This document shows, in pieces, positions 1-11,426 of a DNA stretch of 64,000 bases; within the stretch, counting starts at the first letter, position 1, and the number at the start of each line of letters is the position of its first letter. The stretch covers positions 9,081,401 to 9,145,400 of the forward strand of contig OZ021722.1 of NCBI GenBank assembly GCA_963978545.1. Reading direction: 5' to 3'. The notes beneath the pieces were generated by a model, which had not been told where the DNA came from, made no database searches, and saw only the letters and a list, made by a program, of their open reading frames with translations. This DNA comes from Linyphia triangularis. Its lineage: Eukaryota; Arthropoda; Arachnida; Araneae; Linyphiidae. The position numbers and the translations under genes were made by a program.

Positions 1-224
1 TTGGTTTATTAGTATTACGTTAAAGCGAACTTTTAGTGACAGTTGCCATCCCAAAATTTGATAGAATGCATTGTCATCGACTTCGAATATATCTGCCAAG
101 TTTCAGCCCCATTGGATGACTGCAAAGAGGTTAATTAGGTCTCCACAGATTTGCCAGCCATCGAGAAACATACCCACAAACATACATACACACAAAATCG
201 AAGTTAATGTAAAGGATTTAAAAA
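1..224 (+). repeat. Interspersed family F1, 3' part
   Basis: Ends with the family's fixed 3' block (ACAAAATCGAAGTTAATGT then AAAGGATTTA). The upstream GATAGAATGCATTGTCATCG block is shared with nine other segments in this window. Cut by the window start. Confidence 0.8.
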
Positions 225-1290
225 TAGCACAAATAAAATTATATTTTATACCATCTTAGCCTATTCTTAAGATGAAACACATTACCATGCTCTGATGAGA
301 TTAGTGTGCTTATTATCTTCTTAGAAAAAGAGGAAAGAAATATAAAGAAAATACGTTAAATGAGAGAAGAAAAGAGAAAATTAAGTAATAATAAATATTC
401 AAAAACAAAAATATTAATTCAACGGAAACAGAATAACGTTAAAGAACTGGACTACAACAGGAATTCCGGAAAAAGTTACACATAACTGACTTTTCTTAGT
501 ATACGATGATTTAAAGAGGTTTGTAAATAAGGAGAATAAATACATAAGAATTTATATAAAATACAAAGTCTATTTGTGTGTATTTTAATAATTTATGATC
601 TGCTGAACAAATTTGAACCGAGTATTCGTTATAGGTATTTGGATTGATACATATTTCCTGAGCACAATTTGTAAAGCTCCCGAACCACACCTTTATTTGG
701 TAAAAATTATCCATTTTTAACTGGTACTGCTCAATTTTTCTTTCTATAAGCTCACTGTTCACATTTACCTTATGACATATGAGCTTATGACATATGACAA
801 TACTTTGCTTTGTTCAAATATGCAATATAGGAAGTGGAACTTGTGAGTTTTATGCAGAGAAACAAAAATTACAGTTTGCTAGGGGCATTAGAGCTAAGTT
901 ACACCTTTGGAACTAGAAAGACTTGGAGCTTTGCTAGTTATTGCTGTTTATGTTTTAATTGCACAAATGTTTTCTTAAAATGAAAAATTATTAAAAAAAA
1001 TTACACAGAAAAAAAATAATTGGAAAAGCAAACACACCTTTGAAAGGTATATTTAGTATTGATTTAGAATAGTACCTAACAAAAACAAAAAAGTCTTCGA
1101 TAAGAGAAAATATTACTGAGAATAGAAGGTTATCCAGAAATAGAGACAATGTAAAATCCCTCAAAAATTTCTACACATCAAGTCAAAGAGCTTTCTTTTG
1201 AAAATTTGATACATGTCTTTGAGTAAAATATCATACTACTATGGTATTTTACTTTCAAAGGTATACTTAGACATCGATGTTGTAGGGAAA
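225..1290. other. AT-rich, nothing recognised
   Basis: No frame, repeat or signal I can support. A short direct repeat (TTATGACATATGA) occurs at about 770 and 785. Confidence 0.5.
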
Positions 1291-2253
1291 TCTATAATAA
1301 TAAAACAAGCTGAGTGTCTGTCTATCCGTGACTCTGTAGAAACCTACTTAAAATTGGAGTTGAGCTCTGAAATTTTTAGCATAAGTAGTTTTACCCTTCT
1401 AATTGTATACATCACAAACAGAATGTTAAAATTTTAATTAGTTCTTTTTAAATTATTATTATTATTTTTTTTTTTTTTACAAAGTGACTTTAAACAGAGA
1501 TACAAATCAGAAATTTTCAACATAAGTAGTTTTAGCCTTCTACTTGTAGTTTTGAAAAACAGAATTTTAAAATTTTGATTAGCTTTTTTTAAATTAATTT
1601 TCTTAATTAATTAGCAATTTTTTTTTCAAAACAACTTCTAAAGGGCTACAGCTCTGAAATATTCAACATAAGTAGTTTTGGCCTTCTTATTGGACTGTTG
1701 ACGAAAAGAATGTTAACATTTTAATTGGATTTTTTATTAATTTTTTTAACTAATATTTTCACAAAAAGCGTCTTCTAATAGACCTAAATCTCTGAATGTT
1801 TCAATATGAGTAGTTTTGGTTTTCTAATTTTTCTTTCCACAAACACGTGTTAAAATAATCTTAAAGGGGTGTTGTATTATTGTATTAATGGGGATTTTTT
1901 TTTTCTACAAGGGAGAGGCTTCCAATATTAAGGCTTTACGTAGCAATTAGATTTTAGTGAGTGAAGTTAGCTTATGCTTACGCAGTAATGAACCTTTAAG
2001 CGAGAGAAGCGAGCCTATCCATGCATAGCAATGAACCTTTCAACGAGTGAAGTAAGCCTGTGTTTACGTGTCCATGAACTTTTTAGCGAACGAAGAGAGC
2101 TCGATTTTGCGTAGCGATGAACCTTCCTGCGAGCGATGCACCAAAAACTGGGACCTATACACGAATGACAAATTTCCGCAACTCGAGGCCTCATAGATAG
2201 CTAAAATATTGAGCATGTGAAAATTTCGTAGCGAAGCACGGGTATTCCGCTAG
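1291..2253 (+). mobile_element. Non-autonomous Helitron, 963 bp
   Basis: It begins TCTATAATAATAAAAC after A1290 and ends GCACGGGTATTCCGCTAG before T2254, the A|TC...CTAG|T signature. Inside are four diverged copies of a roughly 150-bp unit (marker CATAAGTAGTTTT at about 1380, 1520, 1665 and 1805). After these come three copies of a roughly 55-bp unit (GTAGCAATGAACCTTT-like, 1975-2150). It is a different subfamily from the Helitrons at 17.9 kb. Confidence 0.9.
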
Positions 2254-2827
2254 TTTACAATAAAATACAGCTGTTTTGGATCGCCAGGGAGCAGTCCAAA
2301 ACATCTGCATTTAGACATAGCAGTACCGGACAAACATTTGTGTTGTCTGGTTTAGAATCAATATACAGCTAGTCTACAATAAGAGGATTCAATCGTGCTA
2401 CTTCTCTTAATCTTTTTGAAAACGGCACCTCTACCTGGCCTACAAATTTCAGATGTCAGTATGATAAAGTTAACTTATTGTCCATGTTAGTCCACCACTT
2501 ATGTGGTTATTTTTCGGACTGTATCAATAAATTCTAACTAATTACAATACATTTCAAATGACACCTGTGGCTTGTGCATTTCAATTAACCTAAAAATTGC
2601 AACCATCCTTAGTTGACTCTAAAAACAAGCTCACTAAATACTTCGTTTGGCATCATGTTCTTCTTAGAATTAAATAGTTGTATATTTAATATCGTAAAAT
2701 ATTTTTTCTGTGTAATGTTTATTAACTAATTGGGTTGTGTTTGGGTCTTGCTACGCTTCTGCTTTTTCTATCTCTATCTAAAATATATCAACAACTAGGT
2801 ATTGTGCAACGCGATGCTTCTGGTATA
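2254..2827. other. AT-rich, nothing recognised
   Basis: Sequence between the 1291 Helitron and an F1 copy. GCTAGTCTACAATA at about 2368 echoes the Helitron end context, but no element is evident. Confidence 0.5.
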
Positions 2828-3370
2828 ACTCATAAAATTAAGGTTTTAATCTAAATGTATTATATGCATTGCCATTTTTTATATTTATTAACACAACGCC
2901 GATTCTGTTGTCAGCGTGTGCTTGGTTGTTGGCATATAATTTTAAATATCAAAAACATTTCTATCAGCAAAATGTGCAGCAAATTACGTTTCAAAATTTA
3001 TTTATTGAAAATGAATGGGAATTAATGTACTCTCATCCAAATATCTTTTATTTATTCTGATTAAAGCAATTTTATTATTTACATAATTAAATTTTACTAA
3101 ACACATTTTGGCAACAGGAAAGTTTCTTTAATGGTCAGTTAAAGGATATCTTGGATTGGATGATGGCAAGTTAGTTTATTAGGGTTCCGCAAAAGCGGCC
3201 TTTTAGTGACAGTGACAGCCCCAAAATTTGATAGAATGCATTGTCATCGACTTCGAATCTATCTGCCAAGTTTCACCCCGATTCAAAGACGTCAAGGAGG
3301 TTAATTACGCCTCGTAAGATTTTCCCGTCCTCGACATACACATCCCGAAGTTAATATAAAGGATTCAAAA
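2828..3370 (+). repeat. Interspersed family F1, near full length
   Basis: Has the 5' block (TATATGCATTGCC, GCCGATTCTGTTGTCAGCGT), the middle, two copies of the GATTGGATGA-type motif and the 3' end AATATAAAGGATTCA. No coding capacity; a 63-codon frame here is not conserved in other copies. Confidence 0.85.
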
Positions 3371-4039
3371 ATAAGAGTGGTGTGGATTATCCAAAATAGC
3401 CTGATAATTCCAAGAAGAATAGAAGATGCAACAAACGATTATTTAACGCAGAAAATTCCTATAGGGTATATAAAAAAAGGAGAGGTTGAAATATTAAATA
3501 CATTAAAAAAATATCAATTTAAGAGAAAAATTTCAAAAGAAAAAAACATTAAAGAATTGAATTCTTAATTTTTGAATATTCCGGATAGAATAGAAGCCAT
3601 AACTATTCTTTAACAAGATTCTGATGTGAATGATTTTGTAGAGAAGAGAAATTTAGAGAGAGGGAGAAATAAAGAGAGAGAGGTACACACAAGAATATAG
3701 TTATAAAGTGAGAGGGAAAGAGAGAAATTTGGCAGAGGGAGAAGACGGACATTTATTAGAAGTATATTAAAAGATAAAGATTGCAACGTAAAGTATAAAA
3801 AGATAGTAGGGTAGAATCTATGAATCCCTCAGATCAACCCGGGGATACCGGAAAGAGTGGTAGGCACACCTAACTATTCCTCAAGATACAATAAAACCAA
3901 CTTGGAAAAAGAAAGATGACAGCTGATTATTTTATAAGTATATTAAAGGAAACCCTATTATTGAAATAAAGAATGAATAGGGTTGAATCCTCAAACTATT
4001 CCCGACCATCCTGGGGTAGGCTCATCTACCAATTCCTCA
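3371..4039. other. Purine-rich, nothing recognised
   Basis: AGAGAGAG-rich stretch (3650-3730) before the GC-rich island. The 63-codon frame at 3377 has no recognisable feature. Confidence 0.5.
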
Positions 4040-5170
4040 ACATACAAGATTCCGATGTGATTGTTGAGGGTGCACCTTCTAAGGATGAAATCACTGTTTT
4101 CAAGAGAGACGGGGGGATCTCAGCAGTTTGAATGGCGGCCGAGGATGAATGGGCGTCTGCGTCGGCGCCTCTTGGAGCATGGGCAGTAACACCAGAGCAC
4201 ACCTCCATCCACCTCCGCCTCCTCTTCAAAGCTCCCCTCCTTCTCTCCAGAAGAAGAAGGATGAAGGGCACGGGGCCCCCACCAGGGCACCTCGCACCCA
4301 CAACACACAATTCCACCAAGCACACCCCTACAGGTAAGAACACCCCTTCACTATATACCTTATTCCTCTTATCAACCTCTATCGAGATACCTACTTTATT
4401 AAAAAAAAATAAAAAAATACCACCTTCCCCATCATACTGTCCTACCACCACTAGAGTAAAAAGCCCTAAGTATATTGTAAAAGGGGCAAGAATATGCGGC
4501 TTAAGCTGTGTTGCGATCTTCGGGGCCCCATTAAATATTTCAAATTGAAGTGAATTAAGTCCTGCTTTGATGATACCGTCACATAAACAAACGTAGTCAA
4601 AGTTTTATTTCTCGTGACGGTAAGACAATTGGTTAGTAAATTTCCCATCGTCCTGTTCCTGGACGAGTATTTAAAACACTTTAAGAACAGAGAAAAAGTG
4701 CAATTCTAGTGTCTTCTGTATGTCCTTTTTTTGGGGGTTTTCACAGGTAGTGTTGCCCCCCACCTTCACCCCTCTTCGCGACTGAGTATCGATTCGCCAG
4801 TGGGGAGGTTGGTAGGGGGGCAGTGGCGTAGAGAGCGTGTTCGCCACTTGGAGGAGTAGGAGGAGGAAAAGGGTATTTTCGAAAGTAAACGAAGTTGGAC
4901 GGAGGAAGATACTTGTGGTGGTGATTCCTTTGGAAAGTTGGATTCTGTGTTACCCCTATGTTTAGGATGGCGAGGAAGAGACACAAAGTCGGGATTCTTC
5001 GCCGCTCTTCGAGATGTTGTGGTCTGGTCCGATAAATCGACGGATATCGACCCTCAGGGAGGAAGATAGGTATGTTTTCGGGGGATGGGGAAGTGTTGTT
5101 GCCGAATGCGGGACCGTATCGGTTGACCCTGATCGCTCTGTGCGAGACTAGCTTTACCCTTCGCGATGCC
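4040..5170 (+). promoter_or_regulatory. GC-rich island around candidate exon 1; possible Ih 5' end
   Basis: A block clearly richer in G+C and CpG than its surroundings, from just before the candidate exon through about 5170 with an AT-rich gap at 4340-4730. Islands of this kind in the window otherwise coincide with exons. It may be the promoter or 5' UTR of Ih. No convincing TATA box or initiator was found, so the promoter role is inference only. Confidence 0.25.
4149..4333 (+). CDS. Ih: Candidate first coding exon of Ih (HCN channel), partial
   Basis: Possible N-terminal cytoplasmic start of the HCN channel. The frame opens at ATG 4149, directly after an in-frame TGA at 4146, and gives about 61 residues with a proline run (HPPPPPLQSSPPS) and a basic stretch (KKKDEG). 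It ends at a good donor, CAG|GTAAGA, at 4333/4334 in phase 2. Exon 2 at 41250 begins with the one base needed to finish the codon (AG+G, Arg) and the frame then stays open. The alternative ATG at 4132 reads into TGA when joined to the same acceptor. The exon lies in a GC-rich island unlike the surrounding AT-rich DNA. Start context is weak (T at -3, G at +4), and there is no protein similarity I can recognise, since HCN N-termini are poorly conserved. It could instead be 5' UTR, an exon of another transcript, or a chance open frame. Confidence 0.42.
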
Positions 5171-7330
5171 CGTTCTAAAAGTACCGGATAGAAATAAGTA
5201 ACGGAAGATTGTTTGAATTTCGACTGACCTTTAGCTGGTGATCATCTAGGTTATTTCCATAAAGTGGACGCATTACAAGGTATCTGCTTTATCTTTATTA
5301 ATAACAATTTTAGTCATGACTTATAGGCAGACTTTAAAATGAATCTAAGTCTACCACATAAAATGTGGTGGACTTATCTTGATTTTAATCGTTTAATGGA
5401 TTGATAAGTATGTAAAGAAAAATATAACCGGACTTATTGGTTTTTAAAAAGATTGTCAATTGTTTTCTTTCGGTTATTTGAAATTATCTTGAATAATTTC
5501 GAAAGGAATTATTGATAAAATATTATTGGTTTATGTGTTTTTCGTAATATATTTGTTGTGCTTTGTAATTTCTAATAATTTTTTTATTTGTAAAAGTAGA
5601 TACAATTTTTCTTCGTATTTTTTTTTTCCAAATACAAAGTGGACTTAATAATACATCTCATTTACATACATTGTGTCCAGATAACTAAGTGGTATTTTAG
5701 TTCCAATTCTAAATAATCCGTTGCCAACTTTAATACGGTGAATTAAATTTCATTATAAGTGAATTGTTTTTCATAATTATTTAATGTCAGTTTTAATAAA
5801 AAAAATATGAATAAAGATTATGGTTATTATTTTTCCCACATACGAAATAATTCGATGACACTTGGTAATTATCATAACTACTACTCTGTACTCATTTTCT
5901 GATACAAAATTTAATCCAAACTAAACTTAATGCTAGGATATTTTGACTATGATATTTATTTAACTTTTCTTGTTCTTCGCTAAATGAATATACACCTCTT
6001 CTTCAAAAGGGCATCGAATTAAGGTAATCTGTTGTAATTTTTTCTAGTTAATTTTTTAACATATTATAATATCAATTGAAAGTTGCATTGGTTTTAGTCG
6101 ACGGAAATTTTTTCTTTAATCAAAATTGTACGACGACCACATTTTTTTTTTATACAAAATCCAATAATTAAACTTATTATTGCTCGTTTAACTTTCTATT
6201 GAATTGATTTTCTGTTTCGCAATCTTTAAAATATTAAAAAAATAAAATAAAAATGAGAGCGTAGAATTTTAAATCGAAAGAGCGGAAATTAAGAATAATG
6301 AAGAATTGAGATAAGTTTAAATTTAAATAGTAATATAAGAAGTTGCCAATATTTTGTAAAAAAAGGGTAATAGAAGTATTATAATTTCTGTTCTAAAACG
6401 TAAAAGTATATTTTAAATCAAGCGGGACGACTTCATAAAGTATATTAACAACAATTATGTTATACAACCCAATCTTTTATATACCCGGAAAAACAGTTTT
6501 GTGAATGGTGCACATATTATTTTAAATAATATGAATAAAAAATTAAAGAATTTAACCTTATTTTAAAATTCTAAACTTCCTAAAATATGGTTTTTAATTT
6601 GCTGAAGTGATAAATTGTGAAACTGCTGAAAATATATTTTCTTGTTTATAAAATAATAATATCTTAAGTAAATTTCCTAATTCTGTGGATTAAACTGAAA
6701 TGGTTCTCTTACTAATATTCTTAAACTTCTCTTAAGAGTATACGCGGAAATAAATTCGGAATTTTTTTTTTCCTTTCCATCATCTTTTGATTTGATTCAT
6801 TAATTCTTTCATTTTTCCATCTCTTAATTATTTCAGTAACAGTATGAAAAATTTTAGATAATGTAATAATATTAAAATATTTTATTGACATCGATTTTCA
6901 TAAAAAATATGAAATTGTGTTTTCTTTTTTTTTTAAAACTCAGACTTTTTATTTTTCTGTAAAATTTTACTAACATGAAGAGTAATATTGTGTAAAGAAT
7001 GTAAAACACAACATAAGAAATTATTAAGGTGTTAGAAATGAAAATTGTCATGATGGATAGTCATCTTTGATTTCTGTGTTTACAATGCATATCATCCGTG
7101 AGAAATCTGCGAACTGCGTAGTAGTTTATTAAATGCTACCGGTGTTGTTTTATTAGGAGAATTATATTTGAGTTGTCTGAAAACTACATTCAGGGTTGAA
7201 GTTGAAAGTTACGTTATTGTTTTTCGTTCACTAAGAATAAGAAGTTAGTTAACAATTAAGTTGTTTTAAATGATGGAATTTTCTTAAAATGATTTAAATG
7301 ATATAAAAAAACAACTTTATTGTTACTTTA
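5171..7330. other. Start of intron 1, AT-rich
   Basis: Low-complexity AT-rich DNA without frames or clear repeats. Confidence 0.5.
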
Positions 7331-7894
7331 AGGGGAGAGTTGGTACCCCCTATACCGGTAATATTAATTTGGCATATTTCATCTACCTATTTTCAGAAAG
7401 TAAATGACATAGAAGCCAAATTTTTTTTAGTGCATTTAGCAGACACTTGTTTTTCTACTGAGGCTAGCTTTTGATTGTAATTCATTTACTTTTTTTAATA
7501 TATTTTTGAGAAATTCACTTGAATTTGTTAAAAATCACAATTTTTTTTTTTTTTTTTTTGCCGAAATAAGTCAAAACAAAAAATATTTTTTAAAATAACA
7601 ACAAAATCTCACTTCAGTATATACATAAAAGGAATATGAGGTAAAAATTTTAGGAAGATAGTTTGTGCAGTTTCTGAGAAAAAGATAAATGAATAATGAA
7701 AAATGTAGTTTTGAGAAAAACGCATTTTAAAGAAAACTTTACTTGCACTAATAGCTACCAATTTTGTCTTCAAATTAAAAAAAATATGTATATATAATTG
7801 AGGTATTATTACAAATGAAGAATACTTTTAAATGGAAGAATTCAAATTTTGATAAACAATAATAAACTACGAATTTTAGGGTAACGACTTTCCC
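7331..7894. mobile_element. Possible TA-flanked DNA-transposon remnant
   Basis: TA then AGGGGAGAGTTGGTACCCC at the left, and the related inverted AGGGAAAGTCGTTACCCT followed by TA at the right (about 13 of 18 bases shared). AT-rich inside, no frame. This suggests a mariner-type MITE, but only one copy is seen. Confidence 0.45.
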
Positions 7895-8267
7895 TAACAT
7901 CTGAAACACATTGAATTATACATTTGCAATAAAATGTGTATCACACTTAAAAATGCGCAGAAACAAATCATCTTCTTAGAAGATGTGTACTAGTTGTTAT
8001 GAAGACTTGTTTAGTGTGGTGCGTATTCAGAAACACTTTTTCGACAAAAACAAAAAATGAGCAATTCATTTTGTTAATTTTTTGAGTACCTTATATTTTG
8101 AGTAACATTTTGTTGCTATGTGTTTAATTGATTTTAATATGGATGAAATGTAATAAATCCGAAAATTCGTTCTTGAATTGCATTGAAGGTAGGGTATTAT
8201 TTTATCACAAAACTTATACTTATCATGATAGACTCCGGCCATGTATTTATTAACATCTATTATTTAA

Positions 8268-8688
8268 GAAGAAATCCTCTAGTAAAGATCATTTCCTATA
8301 CTCGCTATGTTACAAACGTCTAGCTCAGTGCGTTTAGAAACTACTTTGTACGAAACCTTGAAATTTGGTGAGTAGGTACGAAAATGGTCACTTAATGAAA
8401 TTACACAAATTAAAAAATCGAAAGTTGCTCCTAATATATTTTATTTTACATTTCAAATCCTTACGTCAATGCAGTGGCTGCACGTTATTATTGTTTTTTG
8501 CTATTTTAATTTTCGTTTATAACAGATCAGCATTAAATGATAACTATTTATATCATTTCATTTAGTGATCATTTTCGTACCTACTCACCAAATGTCAAGG
8601 TTTTATAGAAAATAGTTTCTAAATGCACTGGGATAGAAGAGTGTAACATAGCGAGTATAGGGAATGGTTCTTACTAGGACTTCCTCTT
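8268..8688. mobile_element. Long-TIR MITE, family M2
   Basis: About 150-bp inverted arms (ACTCGCTATGTTACA, TTGGTGAGTAGGTACGAAAA and their complements) around a short unique centre. The left flank is TTAA, the right TTAT. The open frame across it (8365-8565) is only arm plus loop sequence. Confidence 0.85.
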
Positions 8689-9507
8689 ATTTCTATTAAA
8701 AACATCTTATTTTAATGTTTTGCTCAATTACATTTGAAAATTTATATAATATGTATTCTTCTGTTGTAAATTGATCTTAAGCAATGGATTTCTAATTTCT
8801 ATTTTAAAAATTAAGCTACCTATGAATTTTCAGTCTCTTTAAAAAACCATGATTACGTTTTGACTAAATATAAATATGACTTTACTCTCCATAAAGCAAA
8901 CGAGGATAAGTTAATGTTATACAAATATATATTTTTTTTATGCTTTTGAGTATAAATTGGAATAATTCAAGAAATAGCTAGCAAAAAAAAAAAAAAAGTT
9001 TATTGATATTTACAAGAAAATAGTTTACTGTATTTTTAAGTATTCTTTGAAGATTTAATATTATATACTTATAAGAAACTTTGATATGCTCGAATAACCT
9101 AAACCTCAATGAGTTCTATGAATTTTAATTTTAATATGTAGATCAAGCATCTATATATTCTTAAAAATGTTATAGAGGAGTTTCAGTAAGAGAAATATAC
9201 TCATAATAACTCTGATGAATCAATGATGCTGATCCCAAAAGCAGTCACAAACTTGAATTAACTATTTCAGTGATCCGTATATAATAGTTAGTTAGGGTGT
9301 TTATCTAATTGGGCTACATGTCTATAGCTGTTTTCAAGAATTGGCACTTATAATGCTTAGTAGTATACATATGTGTTAGAGTAACAGTTAACATTTTTAG
9401 AACATTTACTGGGTGCCTTGTTTTATATTTAAGCAGCTTTATTTTAGAAAAAGATTGTTTCTCATATGTAATATGTAGGTCCCGACTTACAAATGCAGGG
9501 GCCCAGG
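8689..9507. other. AT-rich intron, nothing recognised
   Basis: No support for any gene or element. The stretch just before 9508 resembles family F5. Confidence 0.5.
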
Positions 9508-9515
9508 ATGCAAAC

Positions 9516-10193
9516 TAGAAATCAGCGATATATCGATACGACGATATTTTTATCGATATATTTTTTAAAATATCGATAATGAAAATATCGATACAAGTCA
9601 CCGATATATCGATATTTTCAAACATTTTTAGTTTTTTGACGATCGTTTTGTAGTTCCATGTTTTTTTTTTTTTTTTTTTTTAGTTTTTTTTAAATTTTTT
9701 TTTTTAGTTTTTTTTATTCCCTTTTGAAAAACTTCAAAACTAAAGTTTGGACTTGGCTGAGAGACAGTTAAAATGGCACCCTAACCATAAAGAAAACATA
9801 ATGTAATGGAAAGATAAGATCACTTATTAGTAGTCATTAACATAGCGTCGTTTCTGTTGTCAACGTGCGCCAGGAATTTGAATCTAATTTTAAATATTAA
9901 AAACATCTCTATCAGGAAAAATATGCGGTAAACTACTTTTCAAAATTTCTTCTGTATTTTATTTATTCTGATTGATAATATAATTTATTTATTGAAACAA
10001 TTTTTATAATTTATTTATTAAAACAATTTTGGCATGTATTCATTAAAAGTAGATATTTTCCTCAAAAAACTTCGTTTCTGGCAAAATTGAAAATCAAAAA
10101 AAAAAAAAAAAAAAAAAAAAGCATGTATTGATATTTTGTTCTAGGCAACGATATAGTATCGATATTTATTTTGATCTATATTTCCGACCTCTA
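9516..10193. mobile_element. hAT-like non-autonomous element with TATCGATA clusters
   Basis: 678 bp flanked by a perfect 8-bp duplication ATGCAAAC (9508-9515, 10194-10201), the hAT hallmark. Imperfect ends are TAGAAATCAGCGATAT and, reversed, TAGAGGTCGGAAATAT. At least seven ATCGATA-type sites lie in the first 110 bp and more at the other end. The centre holds part of family F1 (9839-10045) and long A and T runs. There is no transposase frame. Confidence 0.82.
9839..10045 (+). repeat. Interspersed family F1, internal fragment in the hAT element
   Basis: Shares GCGTCGTTTCTGTTGTCAAC through the ATTTATTAAAACAATTTTGG block with other F1 copies. It lacks both ends. Confidence 0.7.
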
Positions 10194-10568
10194 ATGCAAA
10201 CCCTAATGGAAGGTCCCCCTTCTCGTGATAAACAACTTTCGTAAGATTGAAAATCATAAAACACAAGAAAAAATCATGGTTTTCAGCAATTGTTAAGAAA
10301 CAGCTGCAACGACTTTGATCAAAATCTCTATGGAACATTATATCAATAAAAGAGTCCTAATATACCAATTGTAATAAAATAAAGATTGTTCGAATAGTAA
10401 TTCAGATAAGCAAAAAAAAAAAATTTGCATCAAATGAATTGCACAGGAAAATGACATTTATTATGGTAAAATGGATACATACAATTTCAAAAGCTGCCAA
10501 ACTGTAAAAATTATTACATACCATTGAATAAAATGGGAATATCTCTCTACAATTTAGTAAACATACTT

Positions 10569-11002
10569 CAGGGTGGCCACAAAATTCAGGAAAAAAAGTT
10601 CCCTGATAATTCCCTGACAGATTTCTAAAAAATTCCTTGATTTTAGGGCAAATTTTTTTTCAAATTTACCCAATTTTCGTAGGTTTTCCAGATGTCTAGA
10701 CACCCTGATCAAATAGAACATGTATGCTAAAGAGATAATATGCAATTTTTTAAAAAATAATTTCGCTGGTGATGAAAAGTTTTAAATTATTCCGTAACAT
10801 TAAACTTCTAATGGCTTACCATTATAAATCTCCATGTAAACAGCGCCAAAATATGGATGAACGTGCCTTAAACAATACAAAATTTCCCTGATTTTCATGA
10901 AATTTTAAAAAGTTCCCTGACATTTCCCTGATTTTTCCAGAATCAGAAAGCTCTCTGACATTTCCCTGATTTCCAGATTTTCCCGGTTCTGTGGCCACTC
11001 TA
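10569..11002. mobile_element. hAT-type MITE, family M1
   Basis: 434 bp with inverted ends CAGGGTGGCCACAAAATTC / TAGAGTGGCCACAGAACC. It shares its whole length with copies at 34936 and 40766 (TTCCCTGA motifs, GACACCCTGATCAAATAGAA). No clear target duplication. A CA microsatellite starts 92 bp downstream. Confidence 0.85.
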
Positions 11003-11092
11003 TATTTAAGTTCATAAAAATTAGTTAAATGCATTAGAATAAAACACATTCTAGTTGTATATGCTTGTGGACAATAGATACAATGAGTCTCC

Positions 11093-11422
<330 letters not shown>

Positions 11423-11426
<4 letters not shown>

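Noticed and set aside
4026..4451. 141-codon minus-strand frame at the GC-rich island
   Set aside because: No recognisable protein; GC-rich DNA opens several frames on both strands, and only the + frame meets a phase-matched donor.
8365..8565. 66-codon frame in the M2 element
   Set aside because: Consists of inverted-arm and loop sequence; not conserved in the other two copies.
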